Positions 1 through 8,541 of a stretch of DNA of 64,000 bases are shown piece by piece; the first letter of the stretch is position 1, and each line of letters opens with the position of its first letter. The position numbers were made by a program, and so were the translations under genes. A model generated the notes under the pieces. It saw only the letters and a program-made list of their open reading frames with translations, was not told the origin of the DNA and did not search any database. The stretch lies in NCBI RefSeq assembly GCF_029433855.1, contig NZ_JAROAU010000001.1, positions 890,571 through 954,570 of the forward strand, read 5' to 3'. The DNA is from Candidatus Kosakonia sp. 282A-S69. GTDB taxonomy: Bacteria > Pseudomonadota > Gammaproteobacteria > Enterobacterales > Enterobacteriaceae.

Positions 1-1
1 C

Positions 2-238
2 GCCTACTGCCCCGGTATTGTCGGTACCGGCATGTGGGAGGAGATTGACCGCCGCTTCTCCGATATCACCGGCGCGCCGCTGGGAGAGACCTACAAGAAG
101 TATGTTGAGGGCATTGCGCTGGGCCGCGCCCAGACGCCGGATGATGTTGCCGGGCTGGTCGCCTACCTGGCCGGGCCGGATTCCGACTACGTCACCGGGC
201 AGGCGATCCTGATTGATGGCGGGCTGGTCTACCGTTAA
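2..238 (+). CDS. acetoin/2,3-butanediol dehydrogenase-type SDR, 3' end only
   Basis: The window opens inside this gene; only the last 78 codons are visible. The reading frame begins AYCPGIVGT, the segment after the catalytic Tyr-Lys of classical short-chain dehydrogenases, and ends with the family C-terminus (YLAGPDSDYVTGQ, then IDGG). The pattern of a PGIV-x-T-x-MW stretch, a long insert and a late GRAQTPDDVA helix resembles meso-2,3-butanediol dehydrogenase/diacetyl reductase (BudC-like), which interconverts acetoin and butanediol with NAD(H) in the cytoplasm. The N-terminal Rossmann glycine motif and the catalytic residues lie outside the window, so substrate is an inference. The following gene, treR, converges on it. 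Confidence 0.75.
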   Translation, partial: AYCPGIVGTGMWEEIDRRFSDITGAPLGETYKKYVEGIALGRAQTPDDVAGLVAYLAGPDSDYVTGQAILIDGGLVYR

Positions 239-288
239 GGCCGGGGCATGACGCTTTTGTCTGACGAAGGCGTCATTTCCGCCGCGCG

Positions 289-1236
289 TTACTGGAAGGT
301 GCAGGGGATAACAATGTGCTCCTGCGTGCTGGTGCCGTGCAGCATATCAAGCAGCAGCTGCGAGGCTTTCAGCCCCGCCTGCTGGTAACCCATTTTGACG
401 CTCAGCACATCGGGCTGCAGGAAGGTCATCAGCGGCGTGCTGCCGATACTGCCCACTTTAATCTTCCACCCCTGCTGCTGAATGTATTTAATCGCGCCCA
501 TGGCGATGGTGTCAGAGGCGCAAATCAGCGCGCCGCTCTCGGCGGTAAGCAGCCCTTTCGCCAGATCGTAACCGCTCTGATAGCTCAGATCGCCGAGCGC
601 CGCGTGCGGCGTCATGCCAAAGGCTTCGCAACGCTCAAGGTAGGTTTGATAGCGGATATTCCCGGTGGTTGGATCGTTGGTGGTGACACCGATATAGGAG
701 ACGCTGCGGTGGCCCGCGTCGCGCATCTTCTCCATCAGCACGTTTACCGCGCCGACGTTATCGTAAACCACCGACGCGACCTCCGGCAGAGCGCTGGAGA
801 TGAGCACCAGCTTATCTTTCCAGCCCTTCACCAGGCTCTTATCGACGCCGGAAAAGCCGAACAGAATTACCCCTTCGACATTGCGCTGCGCCAGCACGTT
901 GAGATGCGCGGCGAGCAGGGTGGGATCGAGCAGGCTCTCCATCAAAATCGCATCGTACTCATGCTGGTAGATATGTGGAAGGATGGCGCGAATGGCCTGA
1001 TTTTCCGAGGCGGAATCGAGACGCGTAACGATCACGCCGATGATCTTTTCCCGCTGCGAGCGCAGCGCCTGGGCGGCTTTCGATGGCGTATAACCCTGCT
1101 CTTTGATAATCGCTTCAACGCGTTCACGGGTCGCTTTTTTCACTTTATCGCTGTTGTTGATCACCAGCGAGACCGTGGACTTTCCGACACCGCACAATTT
1201 TGCGATGTCGTTTAACGTTAGCTTTTTATCACTCAT
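289..1236 (-). CDS. treR: trehalose operon repressor TreR (LacI family)
   Basis: A 315-residue LacI/GalR-family repressor. The N-terminal helix-turn-helix (LTLNDIAKLCGVGKSTVS) and hinge (SKAAQALRSQ) are followed by a periplasmic-binding-protein-like sensor domain that is closely similar throughout to E. coli TreR, for example in VTRLDSASEN and VEGVILFGFSG. TreR represses the treBC operon and is relieved by trehalose 6-phosphate, the product of PTS uptake. I chose the start at MSDKKLTL because an AGGAGG sits 11 bases upstream of that ATG and the helix-turn-helix follows directly; an upstream ATG would add 30 residues with no family match. It is divergent from treB, with its operator between them. 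Confidence 0.93.
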   Translation of the reverse strand: MSDKKLTLNDIAKLCGVGKSTVSLVINNSDKVKKATRERVEAIIKEQGYTPSKAAQALRSQREKIIGVIVTRLDSASENQAIRAILPHIYQHEYDAILMESLLDPTLLAAHLNVLAQRNVEGVILFGFSGVDKSLVKGWKDKLVLISSALPEVASVVYDNVGAVNVLMEKMRDAGHRSVSYIGVTTNDPTTGNIRYQTYLERCEAFGMTPHAALGDLSYQSGYDLAKGLLTAESGALICASDTIAMGAIKYIQQQGWKIKVGSIGSTPLMTFLQPDVLSVKMGYQQAGLKASQLLLDMLHGTSTQEHIVIPCTFQ

Positions 1237-1332
1237 TCCCGTACGGGCCTCCTGTAGAACGGACCCGGCGATACTAGCATTAATGATTCTCCTAAGGCAC
1301 CTCTCTGTGCCGCTGCGCTTCACCATTTATTT

Positions 1333-1348
1333 TGTGATCGCCTGCTAA
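1333..1348 (+). promoter_or_regulatory. possible CRP half-site upstream of treBC
   Basis: TGTGA followed by TC, in the context TTTTGTGATC, is a good left half of a CRP site. The right half (GCTAA) fits poorly. It lies just upstream of the TreR palindrome in the treR-treB intergenic region. Catabolite control of treB is known in E. coli; whether this half-site is used here is inference. Confidence 0.4.
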
Positions 1349-1350
1349 AA

Positions 1351-1364
1351 TTGGAACGTTCCAA
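1351..1364. promoter_or_regulatory. TreR operator
   Basis: TTGGAACGTTCCAA is a perfect 14-bp palindrome centred in the treR-treB divergent region. Its core GGAACGTTCC is the TreR-type operator core known from E. coli. It lies about 110 bp upstream of the treB start codon, where binding could control treB and possibly treR itself. Confidence 0.8.
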
Positions 1365-1476
1365 CTGGTTTGATTTATGGGTTGCCGCTATCGTCTCTAT
1401 CGCCCGAAACAAAATCAGAGTTTTTTACAAATGCTGTAATAAAGGCTCACTCATCAAAGTTGCTGGAAGAGATAAG

Positions 1477-2898
1477 ATGGCGATAAAAAGTAACCCCCAG
1501 GATATTGATAAACTTATTGAATTGGTTGGCGGCAAAGAGAACGTCGCCACCGTTAGTCACTGTATTACTCGTTTACGTTTTGTTCTTAACGATCCGAAAA
1601 AAGCCAAACCCGCTGAAATTGAAAAATTGCCGATGGTGAAGGGCTGCTTTACCAACGCCGGGCAGTTTCAGGTGGTGATTGGTACCGATGTCGGCGACTG
1701 GTATCAACTGCTGTTGCAGCATACGCAGGTGAGCGGCACCGACAAAGAGAGCGCCAAGCGCGTGGCGCGGCAAAATATGAAGTGGCACGAAAGCCTCATC
1801 TCCCACTTTGCGGAGATCTTCTTTCCGCTGCTGCCTGCCCTGATCAGCGGTGGTCTGATCCTCGGCTTCCGCAACCTGATTGGCGATCTGCCGCTGTTCA
1901 ACGACGCGCCGCTCACTGAAGCGTCGCCGGTGTGGAAAAGCATCTACGACTTCTTATGGCTGATTGGCGAGGCGATCTTCTTCTACATTCCGGTCGGTAT
2001 CTGCTGGTCGGTGGTGAAGAAGATGGGCGGTACGCCGATTCTTGGCATCGTGCTGGGGATTACGCTGGTCTCTCCGCAGCTGATGAACGCCTATCTGCTC
2101 GGGCAGCAGACGCCGGAAGTGTGGAACTTCGGCTGGTTCTCCATCGATAAAGTGGGCTACCAGTCGCAGGTCATTCCGTCGATTCTGGCCGGTCTGACGC
2201 TGGCGTGGATTGAGCTGAAGCTTAAACGCATCGTGCCGGATTACCTGACGCTGGTGGTGGTACCGGTGCTTTCGCTGCTGATTGCGGTGTTCCTTGCGCA
2301 CACCATCATTGGGCCGTTCGGACGCGTGGTCGGTAACGGCATTGCCTGGGGCGTCAGCCATCTGATGACCGGCCCGTTTGCGCCGATTGGCTCCGCGCTG
2401 TTTGGCTTCCTCTACGCGCCACTGGTGATCACCGGCGTGCACCAGACTACGCTTGCGGTCGACCTGCAGCTGATCCAGAACCTTGGCGGCACGCCAGTCT
2501 GGCCAATTATTGCCCTCTCAAACATTGCGCAGGGGTCCGCGGTGGTCGGCATCATCTTAGTGAGCAAGAAGGTCAATGAACGGGAGATCTCAGTGCCTGC
2601 CGCCATCTCGGCCTATCTCGGCGTGACGGAACCGGCGATGTACGGCATCAACATGAAGTATCGCTTCCCGATGCTCTGCGGCATGGTCGGCGGTGCCTGT
2701 GCCGGGCTGATTTGCGGGCTGAGCGGCGTAATGGCGAACGGCATTGGCGTCGGCGGCTTACCGGCGATCCTCTCCGTGAAAACGCAGTACTGGGCGATTT
2801 ATGGTCTGGCAATGCTGGTGGCGATTGTGATCCCATTAGTGCTGACCACGGTTATCTATAAACGCAAGCAGGCAGCGGGCAAGCTGCTGGTAGTGTGA
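1477..2898 (+). CDS. treB: PTS trehalose-specific EIIBC component TreB
   Basis: A 473-residue inner-membrane permease of the glucose/glucoside PTS family that imports trehalose and phosphorylates it to trehalose 6-phosphate. The EIIB domain comes first (about residues 1-90), with the phosphorylated cysteine in VSHCITRLRF at residue 29. The multi-spanning EIIC domain follows, with the ITGVHQTTLAVDLQ and GVTEPAMYGI motifs. No EIIA domain is present, so it presumably takes phosphate from EIIA-Glc. Similarity to E. coli TreB is high along the whole length. The start MAIKSNPQD, preceded by GGAAGAG, is preferred over a TTG 126 bases upstream that falls inside the TreR palindrome. treC follows after 16 bases. 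Confidence 0.95.
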   Translation: MAIKSNPQDIDKLIELVGGKENVATVSHCITRLRFVLNDPKKAKPAEIEKLPMVKGCFTNAGQFQVVIGTDVGDWYQLLLQHTQVSGTDKESAKRVARQNMKWHESLISHFAEIFFPLLPALISGGLILGFRNLIGDLPLFNDAPLTEASPVWKSIYDFLWLIGEAIFFYIPVGICWSVVKKMGGTPILGIVLGITLVSPQLMNAYLLGQQTPEVWNFGWFSIDKVGYQSQVIPSILAGLTLAWIELKLKRIVPDYLTLVVVPVLSLLIAVFLAHTIIGPFGRVVGNGIAWGVSHLMTGPFAPIGSALFGFLYAPLVITGVHQTTLAVDLQLIQNLGGTPVWPIIALSNIAQGSAVVGIILVSKKVNEREISVPAAISAYLGVTEPAMYGINMKYRFPMLCGMVGGACAGLICGLSGVMANGIGVGGLPAILSVKTQYWAIYGLAMLVAIVIPLVLTTVIYKRKQAAGKLLVV

Positions 2899-2914
2899 GA
2901 AAGGGATAGACACA

Positions 2915-4579
2915 ATGAGCAAACGTAATGTTCCGTGGTGGCAAAACGGCGTGATTTACCAGATCTACCCGCGCAGTTTTCAGGACAGCACCGGCAATGG
3001 CATTGGCGATCTGCAGGGCATCGTTCGTCGCCTTGATTATCTTCAGTGGCTGGGGGTGAGCGCCATCTGGCTGACGCCGGTTTACCTCTCGCCGCAGGTG
3101 GATAACGGCTATGACGTGGCGGATTACTACGCCATCGATCCGCTGTTTGGCACGATGGCGGATTTTGAGGCGCTGGTCGACGCCGCCCACCAGCGCGGCA
3201 TTAAGGTGGTGATGGATATGGTCTTCAACCATACCTCCACGGAACATGCGTGGTTTAAAGCCGCCGCCCGCGACCGTAACAGCCCGTGGCGCAACTTCTA
3301 TATCTGGCGCGACGGGAAAGAGGGGCGGCTGCCCAATAACTGGCACTCCAAGTTTGGCGGCAGCGCCTGGTGCTGGCATGAGGAGACGCAGCAGTACTAT
3401 CTGCACTCCTTCTCTGCCCAGCAGGCGGATCTTAACTGGGAAAACCCCCAGGTGCGCAACGCCCTGAAAGCGGTCTGCCACTTCTGGGCGGACAAGGGCG
3501 TTGACGGGCTGCGGCTCGATGTCATCAACCTGGTCTCCAAGCACCCCGATCTTCCGGATGATGATGAGGGAGATGGCCGCCGTTTCTATACGGACGGCCC
3601 GGCCATTCACGACTTTCTCGAAGAGATGAGCCGCGATGTCTTTCAGCCGCGCGGGTTAATGACGGTGGGCGAAATGTCCTCCACCCGGCTTGAGCATTGC
3701 CAGCGCTATGCGCGGCTGGATGGCAAAGAGCTGTCGATGACCTTCAACTTTCATCATCTGAAAATTGACTATCCGCAGGGGGAGAAGTGGCGGCTTGCAC
3801 CGCCGGATCGGATTGCCCTGAAGCGCATCTTCGCCGAGTGGCAGCGCGGGATGCATAACCTGGCGTGGAACGCGCTCTTCTGGTGTAACCACGATCAGCC
3901 ACGCATTGTCTCCCGGCTGGGCGATGATGGCCCGCAGCGCACTGTCTCGGCGAAAATGCTGGCGATGGTGCTGCATGGCATGCAGGGTACGCCCTATATC
4001 TTCCAGGGCGAAGAGATTGGCATGACCAATCCGCACTTCAGCCGCATCGATCAATACCGCGATGTCGAAAGCCTGAATATGTTCAAAATCCTGCGTCTGC
4101 ATCAGGATGAAAAAGATGTGCTGGCGGTGCTGGCGCACAAATCCCGCGATAATGGCAGAACGCCTGTGCAGTGGAACGACAGCACGAACGCTGGCTTTAG
4201 CGATGGCGAAAGCTGGATTGACGTGGCGGAGAACTACCGGCAGATCAACGTGGTCAGTGAGCAGGCCGATAGTGATTCGGTGCTGCACACCTACCGGGAG
4301 CTGATCGCGCTGCGTAAAAGCCTGCCGGTGCTCACCTTTGGCGACTATCAGGATCTCGACCCCGATTCGCCCGCGTGCTGGTGCTACCAGCGGCACGATG
4401 GGGAGCAAACTCTGCGGGTGATTGCCAACCTCAGCGGCGAGCCGCTGGCGCTGAATGAGGCGTGTTTGCCCAATGAAGCAGGCTGGCGTCTGCTCTACGG
4501 CAACTACCCGGACGGCGCGCGGCTGCCCGCCACCGGCACGCTCAGGCCCTATGAGTGCGGCTGGTGGCTGCAGGAGTAG
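2915..4579 (+). CDS. treC: trehalose-6-phosphate hydrolase TreC
   Basis: A 554-residue GH13 enzyme that hydrolyses trehalose 6-phosphate to glucose and glucose 6-phosphate in the cytoplasm. The N-terminal WWQNGVIYQIYPRSFQD is typical of oligo-1,6-glucosidase and phosphotrehalase subfamilies. The (beta/alpha)8 motifs are all visible: DMVFNHTS, then GLRLDVINL with the nucleophile Asp202, MTVGEMSS with the acid/base Glu253, and NHDQPR with Asp327. Sequence and length match E. coli TreC. A GAAAGGG ribosome-binding site lies in the 16-base gap after treB, so the two are cotranscribed and share TreR control. The C-terminal beta domain ends at YECGWWLQE. Confidence 0.95.
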   Translation: MSKRNVPWWQNGVIYQIYPRSFQDSTGNGIGDLQGIVRRLDYLQWLGVSAIWLTPVYLSPQVDNGYDVADYYAIDPLFGTMADFEALVDAAHQRGIKVVMDMVFNHTSTEHAWFKAAARDRNSPWRNFYIWRDGKEGRLPNNWHSKFGGSAWCWHEETQQYYLHSFSAQQADLNWENPQVRNALKAVCHFWADKGVDGLRLDVINLVSKHPDLPDDDEGDGRRFYTDGPAIHDFLEEMSRDVFQPRGLMTVGEMSSTRLEHCQRYARLDGKELSMTFNFHHLKIDYPQGEKWRLAPPDRIALKRIFAEWQRGMHNLAWNALFWCNHDQPRIVSRLGDDGPQRTVSAKMLAMVLHGMQGTPYIFQGEEIGMTNPHFSRIDQYRDVESLNMFKILRLHQDEKDVLAVLAHKSRDNGRTPVQWNDSTNAGFSDGESWIDVAENYRQINVVSEQADSDSVLHTYRELIALRKSLPVLTFGDYQDLDPDSPACWCYQRHDGEQTLRVIANLSGEPLALNEACLPNEAGWRLLYGNYPDGARLPATGTLRPYECGWWLQE

Positions 4580-4589
4580 GTAAGCCGCT

Positions 4590-5009
4590 TCATTTCCCGG
4601 CGGGGGTGTAGCGCAGATACCCGGCAACGCCGCTGTTATCGCCCCCATCCGACGGATGATTCACCCCTTCGGAGACCGGGATTTCCGCAAAATCGAACGG
4701 CGATACGCCTTCAATGCAGGCCGCGTTCACGCCATATTGATCGGGGTTGGAGCGGCGCTGGTGGAAAGTGTAGATGCCGCACACCGAGCAGAAGAAGTGG
4801 ACGGCGACGCCGGTGTTAAAGCGGTATTCAGTAAGCTTCTCCTGGCCCTGAATTATTTCAATGCCTGACAGCGGCGCGGAGAGGGCTACCGCGCCGCGCA
4901 TCCGGCAGTAGGAGCAGTTGCAGCGACGCGCGGTATTAAACCCGTCGAGCAGCGTCACGTTAAAGACCACCGCACCGCAGTGGCACTGCGCCCGTTTTTT
5001 CTCACTCAT
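4590..5009 (-). CDS. GFA-family zinc protein (glutathione-dependent formaldehyde-activating enzyme-like)
   Basis: A 139-residue protein of the GFA/CENP-V fold. Cysteines typical of its structural and catalytic zinc sites are present: CHCGAVVF near the N-terminus, CNCSYCRMRGAVAL in the middle, and FFCSVCGIYTFHQRR later. Members of the family include S-(hydroxymethyl)glutathione synthase and many uncharacterised paralogues; real substrates are rarely known and none is implied here by context. The start MSEKKRAQCHCG is supported by GGAGAAG four bases upstream. The gene converges on treC with ten bases between stops. It appears to be a single-gene transcription unit. Confidence 0.8.
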   Translation of the reverse strand: MSEKKRAQCHCGAVVFNVTLLDGFNTARRCNCSYCRMRGAVALSAPLSGIEIIQGQEKLTEYRFNTGVAVHFFCSVCGIYTFHQRRSNPDQYGVNAACIEGVSPFDFAEIPVSEGVNHPSDGGDNSGVAGYLRYTPAGK

Positions 5010-5119
5010 CTCACTTCTCCAGCCGGTAACGATACTCTCAACCATAGCCTTTTTTGGTGATATCGGTAGCGTCTCAATGGCGTGTAGAATCGCTGCACTT
5101 ATCGCCCTGAGGTTCCACT

Positions 5120-5713
5120 ATGCGCAATTCTCTGAGTTTATTGGCTCTGCTTGTTTCCACGTCCGGCATGGCTGCCACGCTGCACTCCGGCATTTATGAA
5201 GAGCTACAGCTTGCGGTCTCGCCGCAGGGCAAGATCACCGGTTACTACAGCGAAACGCTAGGTGTTGGCGTGACGCGAACCTGCGCCTTTGCGCTGGCGG
5301 GGGAGGTGTCGGCAAAAGGCGATGCGAAGATTGCCTCCTGGTCTTCTGAGGTTCTGCCAGGGCATCTGGTCGCGACAGCCGATGGCCTGACGCTCACCGT
5401 ACCCGGCGGACAGTCTCATGACGGCTGCGTCAATGCCATGCTGCCGCTGATTAATGACGGGCTGGCATTAGGTAAAACCCGCGACACGGCCTGGCAGTCG
5501 ATGGCGCAGGTGCGCGCCGAACGGCTCTACTTCTATCGCCAGCCTGAGGAGACGACGCGGCGAAAAGCGTGGATTGTGCAGGATGATGTCGTCGGCGTGC
5601 TGCAAACTAAGGGGGAGTGGACGCAGGTCGAGTATCTCAGCGACGAAGGCAAAAGCACCACCGGCTGGGTGAAAAGCGCGGCGCTCGCCCCGCTGACCCC
5701 GCCCCACGCCTGA
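5120..5713 (+). CDS. exported protein of unknown function with SH3-like C-terminus
   Basis: I do not recognise a named family for this 197-residue protein. The first 18 or so residues (MRNSLSLLALLVSTSGMAA) form a clear Sec signal peptide with signal peptidase I site, so the product is periplasmic. The central part is rich in beta-strand patterns and holds two cysteines (RTCAFAL and HDGCVN) that could form a disulfide. The last 60 residues (AERLYFYRQPEE, then VGVLQTKGEWTQVEYLSDEGKSTTGWVKSAAL) resemble a bacterial SH3-like domain of the kind that binds peptidoglycan or protein partners. It stands alone, convergent with the MocR regulator gene three bases downstream. Function is unknown. Confidence 0.7.
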   Translation: MRNSLSLLALLVSTSGMAATLHSGIYEELQLAVSPQGKITGYYSETLGVGVTRTCAFALAGEVSAKGDAKIASWSSEVLPGHLVATADGLTLTVPGGQSHDGCVNAMLPLINDGLALGKTRDTAWQSMAQVRAERLYFYRQPEETTRRKAWIVQDDVVGVLQTKGEWTQVEYLSDEGKSTTGWVKSAALAPLTPPHA

Positions 5714-5716
5714 TAC

Positions 5717-7138
5717 TTACACCACGCTACGCTTAAACGATGGCGCCGCCGGATTGAGCGCCTGCCACAACGGTTTTATACGCAGCAGCGCATCCTCCAG
5801 CACCGCGGACTCCAGCGCGAAGGGGAGGCGCAGATAGCGCTCAAACGCGCCGTCGAGGCCGAAACGCGTCCCGGCACCGAGATGAATGCCCTCGGTTTCG
5901 GCGCGTGCGGCAAAGGCCGTCGCCAGCCGGTCGGGCAGCTCAACCCAGTAAGACAACCCGCCCTCCGGCGGCTGAAAATGCCACGCGGGAAAGAGTTCGG
6001 TCATGAGCTCGCCGCAGCGGTCGCGGCGCGTTTGCAGCATCGCCCTGCGCGCGGGCAGAAAAGCGCTTTCGTTCGCCATCAGCCACTGTGTCGCCAGCTG
6101 TTCCAGCAGCGGTGAGCCAAGCTCCAGCGAGTCGCGCGTCTGCGCCAGGTGGGCGATGGTACGCGCAGAGGCGCGAACCCACCCCAGCCGCAATCCGCCC
6201 CAGAAGGTTTTTCCCGCCGAGCCAAGCGTAATCACTGTGTCGTGCTTATCAAACGCGGCGAGCGGCGGCGGCGGCGCGTTTTCATACCAGAGATCGACCA
6301 TCGTCTCATCCACCACCAGCGTGGTGCGCGTGCGGGCGGCAATGGCGGCGATCGCTTCCCGCGTTGCGCTCTCCATGCAGCGCCCGGTCGGATTGTGATA
6401 ATCGGGCATCAGGTAGGCAAGGCGTGGCGCGGTCTGCGCCAGCGTGGCGGCAAAACCGTCGGTGTCCCAGCCGCGCTGCGGCAGCGAGACGCCAACCGGC
6501 CGGCATGACGCCCCCTGAATGGCGGCAATCGCCAGCGGGTAGGTGGGGTGATCGACCACCACACGATCGCCTGGCCCGGTCAGCATGCGCAACACCAGCG
6601 CCAGCCCGCTGAGCGCACCGTTCACTACCATCACTTCATCAGCCTGGGTCGGTAAACCGCGCGCAGTGTAGCGTGCGGCAATCGCTTCACGCAGCGCCAG
6701 GACGCCGAGCTGACCATACCCGGTGCGCGAAAGATAGGGGGTTATCGCCGTTAAGGCGTGGCTGTAAGCCTGGTGAATTTCCGGCCCGGCGCTGAGGGCG
6801 GCAGTTGAGAGATCGAGCGCCGCGCCGGCGGTGCTGCGCGTCGGTATTGCGCGGTTATCGGGCAGGATCACCCGCGAACCGCTGCCGTGGCGGCTCTCCA
6901 GATAGCCCTCTTCGCGCAGGTGCGCCAGCGCGCTGGCAATTGTGGTGCGGCTCACCGAGAGCGTGGTCGCCAGCTCGCGTTCGCCGGGCAGACGGGTATC
7001 CAGCGCCAGCCTTCCGTCGAGGATCAGCAGGCGTAGCGCATCGGCAAGCTGACGCCAGAGCGGGGTACGGGAGGGGGATTGCTGCCAGTGGCCTAACAGG
7101 CGCAGCAACGACTGGCTACCAAAGCGACGGGATGACAT
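5717..7138 (-). CDS. yczR: MocR-family (GntR/aminotransferase-like) regulator, YczR type
   Basis: A chimeric regulator: an N-terminal winged helix of the GntR family (about residues 20-90, RTPLWRQLADALRLLI then SVSRTTIASALAHLREEGYLESRHGSG) joined to a fold-type I aminotransferase domain. That domain carries the PLP-lysine motif GSAGKTFWGGLRLGW and the DYHNPTGRCM turn. Family members sense PLP or amino-acid-derived ligands rather than catalyse transamination. The divergent neighbour is a YczE-type membrane protein, the usual partner of the YczR subgroup, which supports the assignment. Two starts are possible. The ATG at 7174 would place an inverted repeat over its own start codon, so I prefer MSSRRFGSQ at 7138; neither has a strong ribosome-binding site. 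Confidence 0.82.
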   Translation of the reverse strand: MSSRRFGSQSLLRLLGHWQQSPSRTPLWRQLADALRLLILDGRLALDTRLPGERELATTLSVSRTTIASALAHLREEGYLESRHGSGSRVILPDNRAIPTRSTAGAALDLSTAALSAGPEIHQAYSHALTAITPYLSRTGYGQLGVLALREAIAARYTARGLPTQADEVMVVNGALSGLALVLRMLTGPGDRVVVDHPTYPLAIAAIQGASCRPVGVSLPQRGWDTDGFAATLAQTAPRLAYLMPDYHNPTGRCMESATREAIAAIAARTRTTLVVDETMVDLWYENAPPPPLAAFDKHDTVITLGSAGKTFWGGLRLGWVRASARTIAHLAQTRDSLELGSPLLEQLATQWLMANESAFLPARRAMLQTRRDRCGELMTELFPAWHFQPPEGGLSYWVELPDRLATAFAARAETEGIHLGAGTRFGLDGAFERYLRLPFALESAVLEDALLRIKPLWQALNPAAPSFKRSVV

Positions 7139-7160
7139 AAGCAGTCCACTATCTGAAAAC

Positions 7161-7181
7161 TGGACATTAATCATAAGTCCA
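7161..7181. promoter_or_regulatory. inverted repeat, candidate YczR operator
   Basis: TGGAC and GTCCA face each other across 11 bases between yczR and yczE. Further copies of the same half-site occur as AGTCCA at 7143-7148 and GTCCA at 7204-7208. Multiple spaced half-sites in a divergent promoter are usual for MocR regulators. The assignment to YczR is inference from position. Confidence 0.5.
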
Positions 7182-7222
7182 TTTCCGGGGAAGATGGAAG
7201 CCTGTCCAAACGGAGAAGATCT

Positions 7223-7834
7223 ATGCTGCGTCGATTACTGCAACTCTATTTCGGCTTATCCCTTTACGGCCTCTCTACCGCCATGTTTGTGCGCGCCGAT
7301 CTCGGTGCCGACCCGTGGAATGTTTTTCACCTTGGCGTGGCGAAACTGCTGTCGCTGGATATCGGCACGGTGATGATCGCCACCGGTGCGCTGGTGCTGT
7401 TGCTGTGGATCCCGCTGCGCCAGCGCCCGGGGCTTGGCACTATCAGCAATGTGGTGGTGTTAGGGCTGGCGGCCGACGCCGCGCTCTCTCTCATTCCGAC
7501 GCTGAGTGACATACTGCCCCGCAGTGGGTTGTTGGCGGGTGCCATCGTGGTGAATGCTATCGCCACCGCGATGTATATCGGTGCCGGGTTTGGTTCCGGC
7601 CCGCGCGACGGGCTGATGACCGGCGTGCATGCGCGCACCGGCTGGTCGGTGCGCAGCATCCGTACCGTGATTGAGCTGTCGGTGCTGCTGATTGGCTGGC
7701 TGCTTGGCGGCACACTTGGCGTCGGCACGGTGCTCTATGCGCTTACTATCGGCCCGCTGATCCAGATCTGCCTGCCCTGGTTTCGCGCGGCACCGCGCCC
7801 CCTCCCCGCCGCAGAGATAAAACCGGCCGCATAG
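7223..7834 (+). CDS. yczE: YczE/YyaS/YitT-family inner membrane protein
   Basis: A 203-residue integral membrane protein with about five or six hydrophobic segments (LYFGLSLYGLSTAMFV, VMIATGALVLLLW, NVVVLGLAADAAL, GAIVVNAIATAMYIG, VIELSVLLIGWLLGG). Family hallmarks are the LGADPWNVFHLG stretch after the first helix and GFGSGPRDGLMTG. The biochemical role of YczE proteins is not established. The gene is divergent from the MocR-type regulator, a pairing that recurs in many genomes and suggests YczR controls it. A GGAGAAG ribosome-binding site is present just upstream of the ATG. The C-terminal tail after the last helix is short and basic. Confidence 0.82.
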   Translation: MLRRLLQLYFGLSLYGLSTAMFVRADLGADPWNVFHLGVAKLLSLDIGTVMIATGALVLLLWIPLRQRPGLGTISNVVVLGLAADAALSLIPTLSDILPRSGLLAGAIVVNAIATAMYIGAGFGSGPRDGLMTGVHARTGWSVRSIRTVIELSVLLIGWLLGGTLGVGTVLYALTIGPLIQICLPWFRAAPRPLPAAEIKPAA

Positions 7835-7921
7835 CCATTTCTGTCAGGTTTACAGAGCGGCGAAGTTACGGGATGCTGAGTTATCACAGGCCGACGCTTT
7901 CGGCCTGAAGGGAGAGAGCCT

Positions 7922-8467
7922 ATGACCACACCCGTGCTGGAGACCGCAAGATTACGCCTGTTACCGCTGGAATCTGCCGATGCTGAACAGATCCAGCGCA
8001 TTTTTCCGCGCTGGGAGATCGTGCGTTACCTGATTGCCAGCGTGCCGTGGCCCTACCCGGAGGGTGCCGCGCAGCACTATGTCGACAATGTCGCGCTGGC
8101 GGCGAGCCGCGCCGGTGAAGGCTGGTTCTGGACACTGCGGCGTAAAGAGGATGAGCGCGAGTTAATGGGCGTTATCTGCCTGATGAACACCCCGGATAAC
8201 AACCGTGGTTTCTGGCTGGCGCCGGAGTGGCAAGGGCAGGGTTATATGCGCGAAGCGTGCCACGCAGTGACAGACTACTGGTTCAATGGCCTGAACCGTG
8301 AGGTGCTGCGCGCGCCGAAAGCGGTGGCCAACGAGCGGTCGAGAAAGATCTCGCACAGCAGCGGTATGCAACTGGTTCGTCGTCAAACAGGGCACTATGT
8401 GGCAGGTGAATTAGAGACGGAGTTGTGGGAGATCACCCGCGACGTGTGGAACCGCCTGCATAGCTGA
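7922..8467 (+). CDS. GNAT-family N-acetyltransferase (RimJ/RimL-like)
   Basis: A 181-residue acetyltransferase. The N-terminus LETARLRLLPLESADAEQI is the RimJ/RimL-type beginning. The acetyl-CoA-binding motif A is seen as GFWLAPEWQGQGYMREACHAV, followed by NERSRKISHSSGMQLVRRQTGHYV, which corresponds to the conserved motif B that in relatives reads N-x-x-S-x-x-x-x-x-K-x-G. The acceptor cannot be read from the sequence; relatives acetylate ribosomal proteins, antibiotics or small amines. The start is supported by GGGAGAG six bases upstream. It is monocistronic: a perfect hairpin follows 10 bases after the stop. Confidence 0.85.
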   Translation: MTTPVLETARLRLLPLESADAEQIQRIFPRWEIVRYLIASVPWPYPEGAAQHYVDNVALAASRAGEGWFWTLRRKEDERELMGVICLMNTPDNNRGFWLAPEWQGQGYMREACHAVTDYWFNGLNREVLRAPKAVANERSRKISHSSGMQLVRRQTGHYVAGELETELWEITRDVWNRLHS

Positions 8468-8477
8468 TCTCGGCTCC

Positions 8478-8497
8478 GACAGCCCAGCCGGGCTGTC
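8478..8497 (+). terminator. hairpin after the GNAT gene
   Basis: GACAGCCC and GGGCTGTC form a perfect 8-bp stem around AGCC. The tail AATTATCTACTTCTT is T-rich but broken, so termination strength is uncertain. Position directly after the acetyltransferase stop supports a terminator. Confidence 0.6.
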
Positions 8498-8541
8498 AAT
8501 TATCTACTTCTTCTAAGTACTTTCTCATTCATAAATTAAAT

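Noticed and set aside
316-1215. A 299-codon open frame antisense to treR
   Set aside because: It lies wholly within treR on the other strand, has no family match and has the composition of a GC-rich shadow frame.
1351-1476. A TTG-initiated 42-residue N-terminal extension of TreB
   Set aside because: The extension starts inside the TreR operator, has no family similarity, and the ATG at 1477 has a good ribosome-binding site and the TreB N-terminus.
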